Origin: Rhodocollybia butyracea | Lineage: Eukaryota; Basidiomycota; Agaricomycetes; Agaricales; Omphalotaceae | NCBI GenBank assembly: GCA_015501585.1 | Contig: JADNRY010000154.1 | Location: 1-64,000 of the forward strand | Reading direction: 5' to 3' | Length of the DNA stretch: 64,000 nt | Shown here: positions 29,817 through 41,948 of the stretch, in pieces | Numbering within the stretch: position 1 is the stretch's first letter | Layout of the letters: each line of letters opens with the position of its first letter | Position numbers and translations under genes: made by a program | The notes under the pieces: model-generated | Seen by the model: the letters and a program-made list of their open reading frames with translations, nothing else | What the model was told of the DNA's origin: nothing | Databases searched by the model: none

Positions 29817-31603
29817 GATGTTTGTAGAGAGTTGGGGATCCTACAGACAATTTCCAGAGGCACAGGATGGCTTTATGAAGAGACGAATGCTTCGACATCC
29901 ACGGATCGTTAGGCAGCTGTTTGACTGCTGTACGAACGTTCAAGCAGAGGCGAACATTGTACCTGAAGCTCGAAAGTAGCCAGGAATGTCAGGTGAGGAA
30001 GGGGGGAAGGGGGGAGTGAATTACTCGGCACGGTCCAAAGAATCTTGGCATATTTGGCAGGGGATCGGAATGATGGTGAATCTATGATAACACTTAAACC
30101 CGGAGATTATGGATCCCGCGTGTAATACTGTTCCTTACCGAAACAAAAATGTTCTATCGCTGGCCGATTTCCAGTAAAGGTGGCGCGATATGGACGAACA
30201 GAGTGCAAATGAATAAGTCTTCGGCGCTATACCAAACCATATCCTCATAAGATGAAGAAGACCGCGAGTACAACTTCGCCCACTGTGTTTCATTCCAAAG
30301 GGTCCAAAGGAGAGAACTCAGACAAAGACTACGCAGGAGAAGCGGCCAAAGTGAATCCGATACAACGCCGGTCGACATGTCTGAACCACAAGCGAATGAG
30401 AAAGTAACTGTACCAGACAGTACAGGCACATCGTTCGAGTGAATTCGACTTGGTAAGCGTCCAGCCCCTGCAACCCCGACGTGGAATTCGGCTTTGATCC
30501 TGACTTTTCCTCCGGTTCTTTGACTCTGTTAGCATAGCTTGGCCAGTGGAAGCGTAGTAAGCACTTTCTCCCGAACATCCTCCTCCGTTTTCGACACTCG
30601 TCCAAGAGATGGAATCCTCCCGAACCCATGCAGACAATCAGCATGAACATGAATACAGATGCGGGTGAGGATGCGAACAGAAAGGTATAATCGATCCGGC
30701 GATAGACACATTACGCCGTATATGGTGCTCCGTATTCTCGTTGTTTTCTTCCGTTACGAAGTCAGGCTCCGCCATTTACTCGGCTTCTCAGCGCTCAGCT
30801 CCCAAACAACGCCTGCCTAAATTATCCTTCGCCTCGACAACGTTCCTTGAACATCTCTGCAATCTCGTACTGTGCGCTATCCCTGGTCTACCGGGTATCA
30901 CAAGAGACATATATGGAAGCACTGAATGACGCGACGCGGCGGGATACGTGTTGCAGTTATTCGGTGAAACCAATAATAGCGTCGTTGAAGAAGGAAAGCG
31001 GAGATTTGAACCGAAATCTTTTTGGTTGATAACAAAGTTCGTGTTTGGCGTGGCGTGGTTCCTTCTTTCGTAGTGTTTACGCAATCGGCGCCTCGGCCGT
31101 TGGGCGTTCATCAGATTTTTCAGACTCCGACTCTCCTCAAGCCCTGCGTCTCCCTCTAAATCTTTTGATATGCGACTTGAGAGTTGCGCGATTTCTGGGT
31201 AAGAATTGGTTTTGGCGAGCTGGAAATACCAAAATTGGATCTCTTAGAACATCGCTCAATAATTATGAAGTTTAGTCAAGACCGTGCAATTACTCATGAT
31301 CATAGAAGCAGATAATCGGGGCTTGCTGTGGCGCTTAGTAGTACGTTTAAACTTTGCTGCGGGCAAACAAAAGTCGAGTAAACTTCAAAAACGACTCTTG
31401 GTTCATCCCCTTCATCAAGCAAGTGTCCTTCGCTCCCTTGTCTGTCGAGTTGGGAGTTGATATCGTGCTAAGGTGATCATCGACATGATACAATGCGCGG
31501 CAGTGCCTTCAAATGCTCACCATCGTTTGCATCTTAGACACCTGAAAACAAAGTAAATCCGCGCCGTCACTCCAGGTTCAGCCCTCGGTCTTGATTGACT
31601 ACC
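29817..31603. other. intergenic with unresolved minus-strand open frames (30154-30711)
   Basis: On the minus strand 30700-30150 there are overlapping open stretches with hydrophobic pieces (FMFMLIVCMGSGG; LWPLLLRSLCLSSLL) that could be exons of a membrane protein. I could not join them with consistent splice sites, and I do not recognise a family. The rest shows nothing. Confidence 0.25.
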
Positions 31604-32710
31604 ATGTCGATATCCATACTAGCAATACAACTATTATGTATACCTACCGGCAAAAAGATACTAGTGAGTCCTTTGGCACACACCGACAAAAAAACCCCCA
31701 GCTCAGAAATCTAAATTTTCCAGGAATTTCACACCAGACTTGTCGACCACGGTGTGATGACCAAAAGCGAAATCGAGACTGCCCTTTCTGAACTCGACAA
31801 TATCGATGTCTGTCCCGGCTGTGTCGATGACCATGCGCAGCCTTCCGCACGTCCTCGCTTATACACCGAATGTGCTGGATGCCGTTCCTATGTCTGCCCC
31901 ACCAAAGGTTGCAGAGTCTTCGAGTTCGACAAAGTTAAACGCTGCTCTACTCATCCTGAAACAGCAGTCTTTTGTAGAACCTGTTACGAGAGTGGGGACA
32001 AATGTAGTCTGAAGGAATGCCCTCAGGATGGTTGCGAGCGATTGATGTGCCGTTCTTTTTGCCAGAGCTGGTGTCGAGGCGAGCCTGACTCAGACTCGGA
32101 CTCCTCTGGCTCGGATTCGGACTCAGACTCAGGCACGGGCTCAGAATCGAACTCGGAACCTCCTTCGAAAAGACAAAAGCTCGAAAATCCAGACCAGCCA
32201 CGTGAACACGAACCTCGTCTCGCACCATGCCCCGATTGTCGCGCTGCATCCGACTGGCATCAATGCAATGGCCTCTGGGCTTGTCCGTCTTGCGACTCGA
32301 AAGATAGTTCAGCAGTATCTTGCCCCAGTTGTGACGCTATGCCTCACTGTTGCGAGTGCAAAGCGAGTGAGCCGTGCTCCGACTGCCGCGAAAAAGAGGA
32401 AGGACCGCGTACCAAAGTGCGCATTACGCTGGAGGGTTGCGAATACCGCTCTTGCCAGTCATTGTCTATCTGCAAAAGGTGTTACAAGCATAGGCAAGAT
32501 TTGGACGAATCCGACGATCATCCGAGCCGCTGCTGTAGCTGTCGTATGTTTTATTGTGATGGCCATCTTATAGATACCTGTGGGAGGTGCGGCAAGGGAT
32601 TTTGTGGACAGTGCATTGTTGATAAGAAGGCTTGCCCTTGCGGAGGTGTAGGTAAGATTATGGCCCAAAAATTACGTGGAACTCTGGAGGGAGCGTTTTT
32701 CAGAGTTTAG
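31604..32710 (+). CDS. Cys-rich zinc-finger-like protein with Ser/Asp linker
   Basis: The main exon is 31724-32710; a short first exon, 31604-31663, fits in phase (GTGAGT donor, CAG acceptor) but is uncertain. The protein is about 348 residues. It holds two Cys-rich clusters with many C-x2-C pairs: CPGC...CAGCRSYVC...CRTCYESGDKC early, and CPDCRAA, CPSCD, CPSCDAMPHCCEC, CRRC-type pairs and CGRCGKGFCGQC late, suggesting several zinc-binding treble-clef or RING-like units. Between them lies an acidic Ser/Asp repeat (about residues 135-165, coding run near 32088-32160) followed by a KRQK basic cluster that may be a nuclear signal. The exact family is not recognised. A decayed relative of its 5' part lies at 25.3 kb. 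Confidence 0.65.
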
Positions 32711-33289
32711 GAATTCGAATTCATCGCTGCGGTTGGCTGTGTGCTGCGTTTGTGACTTGACCTATGTTCGTCTGGGTACTTTGAAGGCTACTTACTACGA
32801 TATCTTGCTTCTTGTCGTGTACCTAGTTTATGAATTGTAGATCAGTGAAGAGTCAAACGAGAACCGAACAAAGAAAGAATCGACACTGGCGGCATTCTCC
32901 TTTACTTGAGTAGCTAACTACATTCCCTACCAAATCCTCCGACGGGTCAAGCAAATGATCATCTTATTGACTTTGATCTCTTACTACGGTCACTGATAGC
33001 AGACGAGAAGTACAGAATGCGGGAGGCGGAGATATATATTAGGCTTTGCCTCGTCGTATTTGGATGGGATACTTCCCGTCCTCGTCTTGTTTTAGTCTAC
33101 TTTCGATGAATTCATCACAGTGGCAACAGAATCCCGACGACCAACAGGCTAGTGTCCCTGTTTGAAGCACACCCTGCCCTTAATTCCAGAAAGTTTTGGC
33201 AAAGTAAACATATTGCAATGGAACTTAGTGAAGAGGTGTACTGTAATAGGACATTCTATTCAATTTAGAAAGCATTCAGGAATTCAGGT
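32711..33289. other. intergenic, no gene seen
   Basis: Convergent gap between the Cys-rich gene and the cupin gene; no coding signal I can support. Confidence 0.4.
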
Positions 33290-34065
33290 CTACACAAAGG
33301 CTTGAGCTCTGAGATAAGCTTGACGATCCGGATGGTTATCAATCTCTTTATGCACAGACAACTCTTGGGTAGATATCGTTTCCTATCCAAGTCTCAGCAG
33401 GTGTGTTTGCCTTGTATTGAGTAGGCTCACTTTAAAGAAAATAATTCCCGTTGTCCCTCTGCTCTGCTCGTTGTAAGCAATACGGTACTTTGCTCCTATT
33501 GGTGTACAAACGAGCGTCCCGGCACCAAGATGGATGCGATCCCAACGGGCGGCAGTGACATCTATTAAGGTACACTAGTTGGGGAAAAATCATACATGAT
33601 GGGCTACAGATTGTACTCACCTTCAATGTCCATATAGGGGCTTCCACTGGTTATCGCAATAATCCCTCCACTTGTTAGTATATCACTATAATCGCATTAA
33701 TATAGCGATGAATTCTCATATTTCTTTTCTTTACTTATTCTGTACTTTCGCTGTTTTCGTCAATAAGTCATGCATCTAGCATCGAGAGAGAGTAGACTCA
33801 AGTTTGCTTTGGGGAGAATCACCTCTGGAGCCATCCTCGATACATCTTTTTCAAGGTTGAATGGAACGACACAACCCTCCTTCGTAACGGGAAGCCCTAA
33901 TTTTTGTGCCAATTTTCGACCAGCCTGTTCAATTTCATCGGTGCCACCACCAACAGATGATATCCTCCATCCAAGACGATTGAGTTGCTCGACACTGACT
34001 CGATGCGATGTATCGATAGCAGAAGCAGAATCGGCGGGAAGATAATACGCAGTAACGGCGGTCAT
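33290..34065 (-). CDS. acireductone dioxygenase-like cupin gene (middle unresolved, possibly broken)
   Basis: Exon pieces on the minus strand: 34065 to about 33763 (TAYYLPADSAS, then HRVSVEQLNRLGWRISSVGG), about 33670-33621, 33561-33431 and 33361-33290. The third encodes DVTAARWDRIHLGAGTLVCT, then PIGAKYRIAYNEQ and GIIFF, which looks like the second half of an ARD-type cupin barrel (ligand-loop 'PAG..HR' replaced by PIGAKYR). The last gives HPDRQAYLRAQAF and a stop. ARD acts in methionine salvage with Fe or Ni. The usual HxHxxxE metal motif is not found, and I see no donor that links the first piece to the second before a stop at 33762-33760. The gene may have lost function or be a divergent ARD-like family. 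Confidence 0.5.
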
Positions 34066-35393
34066 TTTGCTGTACTAACGGTGGAAAGGCGACTTCATAT
34101 GGTGTCCGAGTGATCCATTTCTGTCTGAGATTGTACTAACACTGTATAGAAAGTTATACTCATGGTACGAGAGTTCTGAGTGCGTGTCAGAATATATAGT
34201 GCCTGAGTCTAAACGGCGCGCATGAAAGACCTCATGCAAAAAACCCCCCAACCCAGCCTCATGTGTGTAGCATGGGACCGAGCTAGCTTGGTTGAACTAG
34301 GCTAAACGTCTTGGGTATCAGGCTAGGACCGAGCTATTCCTTAAACAGGGACCATCTGACCAGTTTTCCCCCCTTCTTTCGACTGGCAGATAACCCTTGT
34401 GGAGGCATTTGAGTATCAGACTGTATTAATATTCTTGGGTATCTGATAGCACAAGAAAAGCAGGGGACAAACCAACACTTTGGTGGGCTGCGTATCCAGT
34501 CCAGTAGATGAGCTTCTGTTGAACTTGAGTATTGCGTATGTTGGAGTGAATTAAGGAAGACGTCGAATAAGCTTAACGTTCACTCCGGTCTAATAGCAGG
34601 TAAGCCCTAGCAAACACGCAGGGGAAAATAACATTCTAAGCGAGTTTAAATAAACTACAGCTACGGAGAATATACGGAATAATATACAAGATAAAACACA
34701 ATGAGCTCCACACCGGCGTGCACTCCGGGGAGAATAAACATCCAGATCTACTGGTGAAACTTCGGCGAGCAATACCGATTGCTCAGCTGACATCAATATC
34801 TCCAACAGCGTACTAGAGCCTTCATGATTATCTAAGTCCAATAGCATCCCTGCCAAAAGTAGGGGTATGAGGGGCTTAGAAATTTGGCTTTTAAAAGGTA
34901 TGCAAAGAGATTTGTCACCGAATCCCAGGTTGACTTTCACCTCTAGTAGATTTAGACGTGGCGCTGTTCACTAGGCCACTCAAAATCTGTTATTGACCAA
35001 GAAAACAACTCAGACAAACTCCTGGCACAATACGAGAGTCCGACTTCCTGTTGCACGAGTCATGATAGCTAGCGATGGGATAGCATAGTTACTGTGTGGT
35101 ATTGAACGGCGAGCTAGTACTACCGCCTACGTGATTTTGCCAAAATGCGAGCAGCAAGCAGTCTTCAAGAAGGTGCTCTCGAGTTGTAGTAAGTATTTTG
35201 GAGAAATATCAACCTGTGTTTTTTTAAGTTTTAGTGGGGTTCTCTATTCCGCATAGCTTCTGTGACCAGTTTAGGCTCGGTCAGCTTCGGTCAGTTTCTA
35301 AATATGTTGCAGGCAGGAGGATAACCAGCACGGTCCGCGGAAGGCGTAAAAATTTCAATTCAGGCCACAGCTTCTTTGGTTGTTTCCGACGAC
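34066..35393. other. intergenic; right part is a relic of a DUF6535 5' flank
   Basis: 34066-35050 shows no gene. From about 35050 the sequence is similar to the 5' flank of DUF6535 gene C (38480-38715): CTCGAGTTGTA, CAGCCTGTGTTTTT-like and CGCATAGCTTCTGTG blocks. Confidence 0.45.
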
Positions 35394-35735
35394 ATGGCTA
35401 GCTCTTCTCCCAAGTTCGGAACGCCTCGTTGGCAAACGGAAAGGCACTTTTTTGATATCCCAAAGAACCATATGTTCCTACTTATGGTGGGCATTTGAAC
35501 ATCATTACCTTTAGCTATCTTCCAATAAACCGTGATATCGCTAGACCTTGGTGATGACTGCGAACAACGATTTTCCGAAGATCCAATGGGCGAAGAGACT
35601 GGGATGAATGCACGTGTGTGGCGGATAGTATACCTGGCGGAACGTGCTGAGTTTGATGCCGATATGGTGGGAGAGTCTCGAGATGGCTTAGAACTAAGAC
35701 GCCATGCTAGTATTCGTGTCGCTCTTTCTTAGTTT
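35394..35735 (+). pseudogene. N-terminal relic of DUF6535 gene C
   Basis: It matches 38716-39017. Exon 1 starts MASSSPKFGTPRWQTERHFF and lacks one base before the donor; exon 2 reads DLGDDCEQRFSEDPMGEETG, then NARVWRIVYLAE. A 7-base insertion (near 35690) destroys the LDAMLVF end, and no membrane exon follows. It is a truncated duplicate. Confidence 0.8.
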
Positions 35736-35930
35736 CTTCACTCTCCTTAATTACAGCTAAGTATAACCTGCGCTTCCTTAAGATACAGAATACAGAAAAT
35801 TTCTACATAATGTACCGCTCTGTTACAGGATTGTCCATTTTGCCTACCAATATACATGACTTACATGACTTTTGGTTTTGACTGATGGCCTTCAAGCGTA
35901 TGGATTGGATTAGGATGGTGTAAAAGGAAG

Positions 35931-38373
35931 CTAAGATGGACTCGGAGTCCTTGAGTACCGAGTCGAAGGGCTATTCAAGAAGAGGTAAATATGTATATCG
36001 TCAGAAGAGATGGTGTAGTTTGGCCAGCTCCTTTGGTGTGCCAAATTTGTTTTATCATATCCAGATTTTTGAAACAGTGGTTCCCAAACGAGCACCGAAA
36101 GTTTGAAAGATGAACCTTCCGGTTTATAAGTATCAAGGATCCAGCGTATGGAATTTTCAGCAGTGAGCTCAATACACTGTCCCGCATGAACAAACTTGAC
36201 CGGACTGAGTCCATAAGCCATTGCTGTAAAAGCAGAAGTGATATCGCAGTTATGGTCTGATATATTCGAATAGGCCTCCCGCAAATCCTGGAGGTAATCT
36301 TCTACAGAACGAGTGCGCCAGTGTTTCGAGTTGAAATGGATTGCTGCCCAAAACCAGCTCTCAAGCTCGTCTAGACTGGCCGCGGAGAGTAGATGTTCAG
36401 CGATTGCATAAAGGTTATACCTGAAATCAACCAGCTTTTCTGACATCCCAGGAAGAAATGCCCCGAGTGACCGAAAAAGAAGTGTCTTTGCGGATAGACT
36501 GGAGGTAGAGTGGCCAAGCCATACAAGTGAAGCTAAACTCTGCTTCTGGTGGGATTCAGGGTCGCAGGCCGCCAAACGTTCCGCTTCCTTCAAAGTGTAA
36601 CTAAAGTCTGGCCCATCAAGATATCCAGCTTCAAACTCCTGATTCATGAGTTTCCTGACCCATTCGTAGGCGTAGATTATCCCTGGGTATATAAAATATG
36701 CATATATTGCCAGAGGCAGCTGACAAGCAAGGCTGGAATAGAACAGATCTGTAAAGGTTGTCCTGTAAGGACATTCAAGTTGGACAGTGAATAGCGGAAG
36801 GACCGCTGCTGTGAGGTAAAGGACAACAACAGTCCCAGATATAGCACCAATAACATATGCCATTGTGGTGCTTAGAGGAATAAGGAAGATAATGAGCCCA
36901 GCAAGGAATAGCATCAAGGCAAGATGGAGTAGGATTGGGAGCATTCCAATGAGTGACTGAACCTGCCATTTCTCAAGCCCATCAAAACGAAACTGCCGAA
37001 TGAATGCTCGTTCCCGGGGTGTACCAGTGATAATTGACATATACTGACGGAGCCACTGCTTTGCAAGCACAGCAAAGAGAGCAACAGACAGGGAAATAGT
37101 GAGGCTTGTAAACCATAGACCATTTACCCACAGATCAAGAAGGGCGGGAGAGAATGCGGTACTGGTGAGAGGGATGTTCGAGAAGGCAGTACTATTTGTA
37201 TTTGCACGAAACAACAAGGTCAACTCGCTGAGATAAGATGCAGCGAGCTGAGTATAGTCTTGAGACAGTGACTGTGATGTCTGTGCAACGAATGTTGTGA
37301 GAACAGCAGAAAAAAGACCAGCCTGTAAAGGGATCAGTAACTTCAACTGAGCCAATGTGTCAAGGAGCGTACAAAGACCAGTAGGATATCTAGACTGTCA
37401 CCGAGTTCCCCAACCATATCATTGTCGAAAGGTGTTGCTTCATCATGATAGATCCACCAGATGCGGGCATCTTCATCAAGTTCATGATATCGTTCATCCT
37501 CTGGGTATTTAAGCCTGTAGTCGTAGTTTGCTACATCCAATGTCAAAAACATGAAAAAGAATACATACAAATTATGGTACACATACCTGCCAAAGGATGT
37601 ACTCGTGCTGCTTGTTCCTTTTTCAATCCGAAGCGACGAACCTTGAAAGGTTCATTTCCGGTGCTTTGCGGTATTTTCTTTTCTGAACCGGTGACAGCAT
37701 CCTGTAAATGTGAGATTGCCTCGTAGAGAGAATCAAATATAGTTGTAAGAGTACTGGCTGGTGGATACGATGCCTGGGCAGGGAGAGCACTAGTAGTTGG
37801 TGGGTCAGATGGCTGAACAGGGTGAGCTTCAGCTTGTGGGGTAGATGTAGGTTCCGTTTTTGGTACAACTTGGATGTAAGTGAGCGGAGGCAAGACAGGC
37901 ACAGAACCAGAGGCATAATCTGTTGGCGTGGATGTATGGTGAAAATCTTCCTTCGCACCTCGAGATTCCTCCGGCACACTGCTCGCATGAGATAGAGGTG
38001 GAAGCCCCTTTGCCTGTGCAATCTCAGGCAAGTAAGATATGGAATGGGAAGAAGTATCATGAAGCTCTGTCAGTGCGGAAGATGGGGTCCAATGAGCCTC
38101 ATTTACTATACCCAGAGATTCCACCGGCAAACTCTCGGAAGGAATATGAGGAACCAAGGAAGAATCCACTCTATCGTTGCTTGTTAACTGAGACATTGCT
38201 GGAGCGGAGGCCGGATGGACGTCTGAACTAGATCGCAGAGTAGTCTCGCGCACCTCGCGCGCCTGCATCATGGCATGTATACTGCGCATGAGGAAGAGCA
38301 TCTCATCTGAACAATTCATCCCAAGTTGCGCACCATCAAAAGAAGCCCCGGTTGCTTTCGAAGATTGCTTCAT
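35931..38373 (-). CDS. DUF6535 membrane protein B
   Basis: Exons 38373-37587, 37530-37373 and 37322-35931 give 778 residues, with the same exon lengths and phases as gene A (158-nt second exon in both). Residues 1-262 are low-complexity (Ser/Pro/Thr). Exon 2 carries NYDYRLKYPEDERYHELDED...WWIYHDEA. Exon 3 begins AGLFSAVLTTFVAQTSQSL and has the three following membrane helices, including LPILLHLALMLFLAGLIIFL. The C-terminal helical region diverges most from gene A at the end. A and B are inverted paralogues about 7 kb apart. Function unknown; a membrane protein facing the cytosol with a disordered N-terminus is inferred. The ATG at 38373 is preferred by homology with A. Confidence 0.85.
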
Positions 38374-38715
38374 CGGCTGGTGTAGTAGCAATATAGTAGA
38401 TGGAAAGTGAGGGCAACGTGGAGTTGGCGTGCTGTGGATAACAGACGTTTATCGATAAGGCCAGGAGTCACATGAGATTGATAGCTCTTACATCGTGGCC
38501 GCCTTCATCGCAACTCGTACAGGAACAGTCTTGAACGTGGTCTCGAGTTGTATTCTCGATGACCTAAAACATCAGCCTGTGTTTTTAGCTCTTGAGGTGG
38601 GGGTTCTTTATTATTCTCTATTCTGCGTAGCTTCTGTGCTTGCGGTCAACAAAGAGGCGCCAATAATATTACAATTCAGCGCTTATTCCGTTGCGTCTGC
38701 TTCCGAACCGACGAC
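38374..38715. promoter_or_regulatory. divergent intergenic region between DUF6535 genes B and C
   Basis: This 342-bp gap separates the start codons of two divergently transcribed DUF6535 genes, so it should contain both promoters. The part nearest gene C (38480-38715) is repeated upstream of the relic at 35394 and at 45090-45290. Confidence 0.5.
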
Positions 38716-41700
38716 ATGGGCTCTTCTCCCAACTTCGGAACGCCTCGTCAAACGGAAAAGCATTTCTTTGGTATTCCAAAAAAGCCATATGTTCCTGCTT
38801 ATGGTGGGCATTAGAACATCTTTACCTTTTGTTATCTTTTCAATAAACATTGCCAGACCTTGGTGATGACTACGAGCAGCGATTTCCCGAAGATCCAATG
38901 GGTGAAGAGACTGGGATGAATGCACGTGTATGGCGGACATACCTAGCGGAAAGTGCTGAGTTTGACGCCAATATGGTCGGAGAGGCTCGAGATGGCTTAG
39001 ACGCTATGCTAGTATTTGTACGTCGCTTTTTTCTAATTTCTTGACTTTCCTCAATTACAATCATAGGCTGGACTTTTCTCCGCAGTCGCCGCTTCTTTTT
39101 TGGTCCAAAACTTGCAAGACCTTCAGACAGATTTCACTCAAGTAACCGCCAATCTTCTCTCTGAACAGATTGCTGTCCAGCGTGCATTTGCTGACGGTCG
39201 GCCACTCAGTACTGTATCTGCATCTCAACTCAATCCCACATCTTCATCTGCTCCAGATATACGCGTCATTTGGGCCAACGCATTGTGGGTCGTCAGTCTT
39301 GTTTTAGCCCTTGTGGTTGCGCTAGCCGCGGTATTAGTTAAACAATGGCTTCATCGCTACCTGGCATTTCGCTCGGGGCCACCTGGAGAGCGGAGCTACA
39401 TTCGCCATTATCGATATACTGGAATGGAAAGATGGCAAGTGCAAAACATCATCGGTTCCCTTCCAGTCATCATGCACATCTCTCTCGGTTTTTTTCTGCT
39501 AGGGCTGGTCATTTTTTTGATCCCACTAAACTTGGTTCTAGCATCCGTCGTTGGTGCTATTACTCTCCTTGTATACGTGATGTATCTCGTGAGCCACATC
39601 CTACCTATCTTATATCCTCAATGTCCGTACCAAACACCCTTTTCCGACTTTATCCTTGCCGTTGGCCCCAAAATGCATGCAATAACTTATCAGGTACGCT
39701 TGTGGCTTGTGATCTCTCTTGAAAAATCTGTGCCCTATTACCGAAAATCCGACCCAGAGAGTATATCAAGCCAATCACAGTCTGAGTATGATGAGAAGCC
39801 CACCGGTGCCGAGGCATCGCGGTTCTTCAAGGATTTTAGAAAATTCACTGTGAATGATGATGACCGCCATATCGTTGCTGTGGAAGCTCTCCGGTGGCTG
39901 TATACCGTTTCTTCCAATACTTCCGTTCGTAGCGTCGTGCTACAGGCTATTGGAGGTCTTCCAATAACTGCGGTCCAAAAGCTTCAAACGACGTTTAACT
40001 ACTCTGATATCAAGCCAGTGCATGAGCATTTATTGTTCAATTGTACTACCGGAAGCCCACACTCTCGGACCCGCCAGGCGGTTGTCCAACTACACACTGT
40101 AGCAGAGAGATTATGCCGTCTATTCCTATTCTTTCCCAACCATCGCACACCTTGGACAGTCGCATTCGCCTCATCACCCGACTCTGGCCGACTCAAAGCC
40201 ACCTACCTAGCCCACGGCTCACATGATGCCTTGGCCGCAGACGACTACCGCACGTTCATTTCCACCAACTTCCAAGTCGTACATCACCCCTTAGTCTGGG
40301 TCAGACTCCTTCAACACGCTCACCAAATCGGAACATTCACCACTTTCGAAGACAGTACCAAAATCTCTGCTGCCCTCTGCCGCGCCCTCCTTCCTGCTAT
40401 ATGGGGTTATATCCCTCCATCCTACTTGAATTCACCCGACTCTGAATCCGAAATGGTCCCAATGCACATCGCCTTAAGATTACACATGCCTAAAGAAACA
40501 TGTCTTTATCTCTTAGGCATGCTCTCGCAATTCGATCATCACCACGAGTTCCCCCTCACTTTCCGGGCTGTATCCGCATCTTTGGAATTTGCTCTCCATC
40601 GTGTCTCTGGGACCATGCGCGCTCACACTGGGTCAGCCACTGCGCATTGGGAAATCATCGAATATATTTTCAGACAGTTACACGACCTTGTCACCAGCTA
40701 CTATGAACATTCCAACCCCAGGGATCATAAAAATTTTACGAGTTTCATCACTGATTTCGTTAGGCGGCTCATTAGGAACACCGGAGTTTGTGATCATCCG
40801 CTTCAATCTGAGGGGCTCATTCAACGACGAGGAAGTGTGTTGAAAGTTTACTGGGCTACAGTTATGAAATTGGTTTATGCTCGAGATGCCGCTCAGGATG
40901 CCACCAGTGATACCAGTGACGCGGTAGGATCCGACTGGTTCGCGTTACTTGATCGTGCAACTCAAGGAACGCTCCGCGAACTTCAGCTGGCCTTAGATGC
41001 AATTAATAGTGGCGCAAACGCGGTTTCTCAAGCCCTATCCTTGAACGCCAATCACGTATTCGACACTATATCCTTAGCTCTAACCCACGGCTCCCAAAAA
41101 GCATACCAAATAGTCGCCCACCTCAACTGCCTTGAGCTCTTCGCCAAATACCACCACTTCTCTCACGCGCAGGGCGCTGCCCTAGTCGGGCCCTACATAA
41201 CCGGTTTAAAACTCCTTGCTTCTACGCAAAGGGAATTATACATCACCCACCTCCACGAACCCCAAAATCTTCACATGGCTATGCTCGCTATCTTCGAATG
41301 GTGGCCCTACACCCATCCAGAAGATATCTCTGTCGCGGATCTTGTCGAGTTGCGCGCAGACGATCCTTCATGGGACGAATGTCGACGATGGTTAAAATAC
41401 GTACACGACTGGGCAAAAGAAGATAAAACACTCCTTTTTAAGAATTTTAAAGCGCGGAAGCTGGGAGAAGAGTGGGAATGGAGGGTATTGAAGGCGTATT
41501 TGACCGATTCGAATGATCGACTCGGAGCAGCGGACTGGAGTGGGATGTCGAAACTTGAGGAAGCTATTCGATCTTTGGAGGGGCATTTTGCAAGGAGAAA
41601 TGTAAGCGTTTTGATTTTTTTTTTGGCTCTTTCCCTAACTTTATGGTTCTTTTTTTCTAGGCAGAGAACCCTGACACCGATTCTCTCATCATTCCTCCAA

Positions 41701-41948
41701 CTCCAACTTTACCACTACCATTACCGCAAGAGTATTTTGGCGCTGGAGCTCTCTTTGAACAGCCCGAAACGCCTCCCTCACAACTAGCTTCTTTGTTCAA
41801 GAAAAGTGGTCAATCTCGCATTCGCAATGGCATCGACACTTGGCCGTATTGGAAAACTTTGATTGTCAATGGATTATCAAGGCGGTGGTTTTATCACAAA
41901 CACAAACGTGATGATACCGATCCCAAGTCGGAAGTAGAATGCGTATAA
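38716..41948 (+). CDS. DUF6535 membrane protein C (long form)
   Basis: Exons 38716-38803, 38857-39017, 39067-41601 and 41661-41948 give 1023 residues. Residues 1-30 form a short polar lead (MGSSPNFGTPRQTEKHFFG); the DUF6535 entry motif is DLGDDYEQRFPEDPMGEETG...ARVWRTYLAE...GLDAMLVF. AGLFSAVAASFLVQNLQDL follows, then helices including VIWANALWVVSLVLALVVAL and MHISLGFFLLGLVIFLIPL. The soluble C-terminal region of about 750 residues is much longer than in genes A and B and ends in a basic tail. The position and phase of the intron before AGLFSAV is the same as in A and B. The family function is unknown. Confidence 0.85.

Noticed and set aside
32085..32165. GACTCGGACTC-type short tandem repeat
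   Set aside because: It is the coding run for the Ser/Asp hinge of the Cys-rich protein, in frame, so it is not listed as an independent repeat element.
33359..33431. Frameshift reading of the cupin gene end (ANTPAETWIGNDIYPR)
   Set aside because: A standard GT-AG intron from 33430 to 33362 joins the flanking pieces in phase, so frameshifts are not required, although the intron's protein-like reading is curious.
34590..34940. 116-codon minus-strand frame with hydrophobic stretches
   Set aside because: No conserved motif, no splice partners, and it overlaps a region with no other coding signal.
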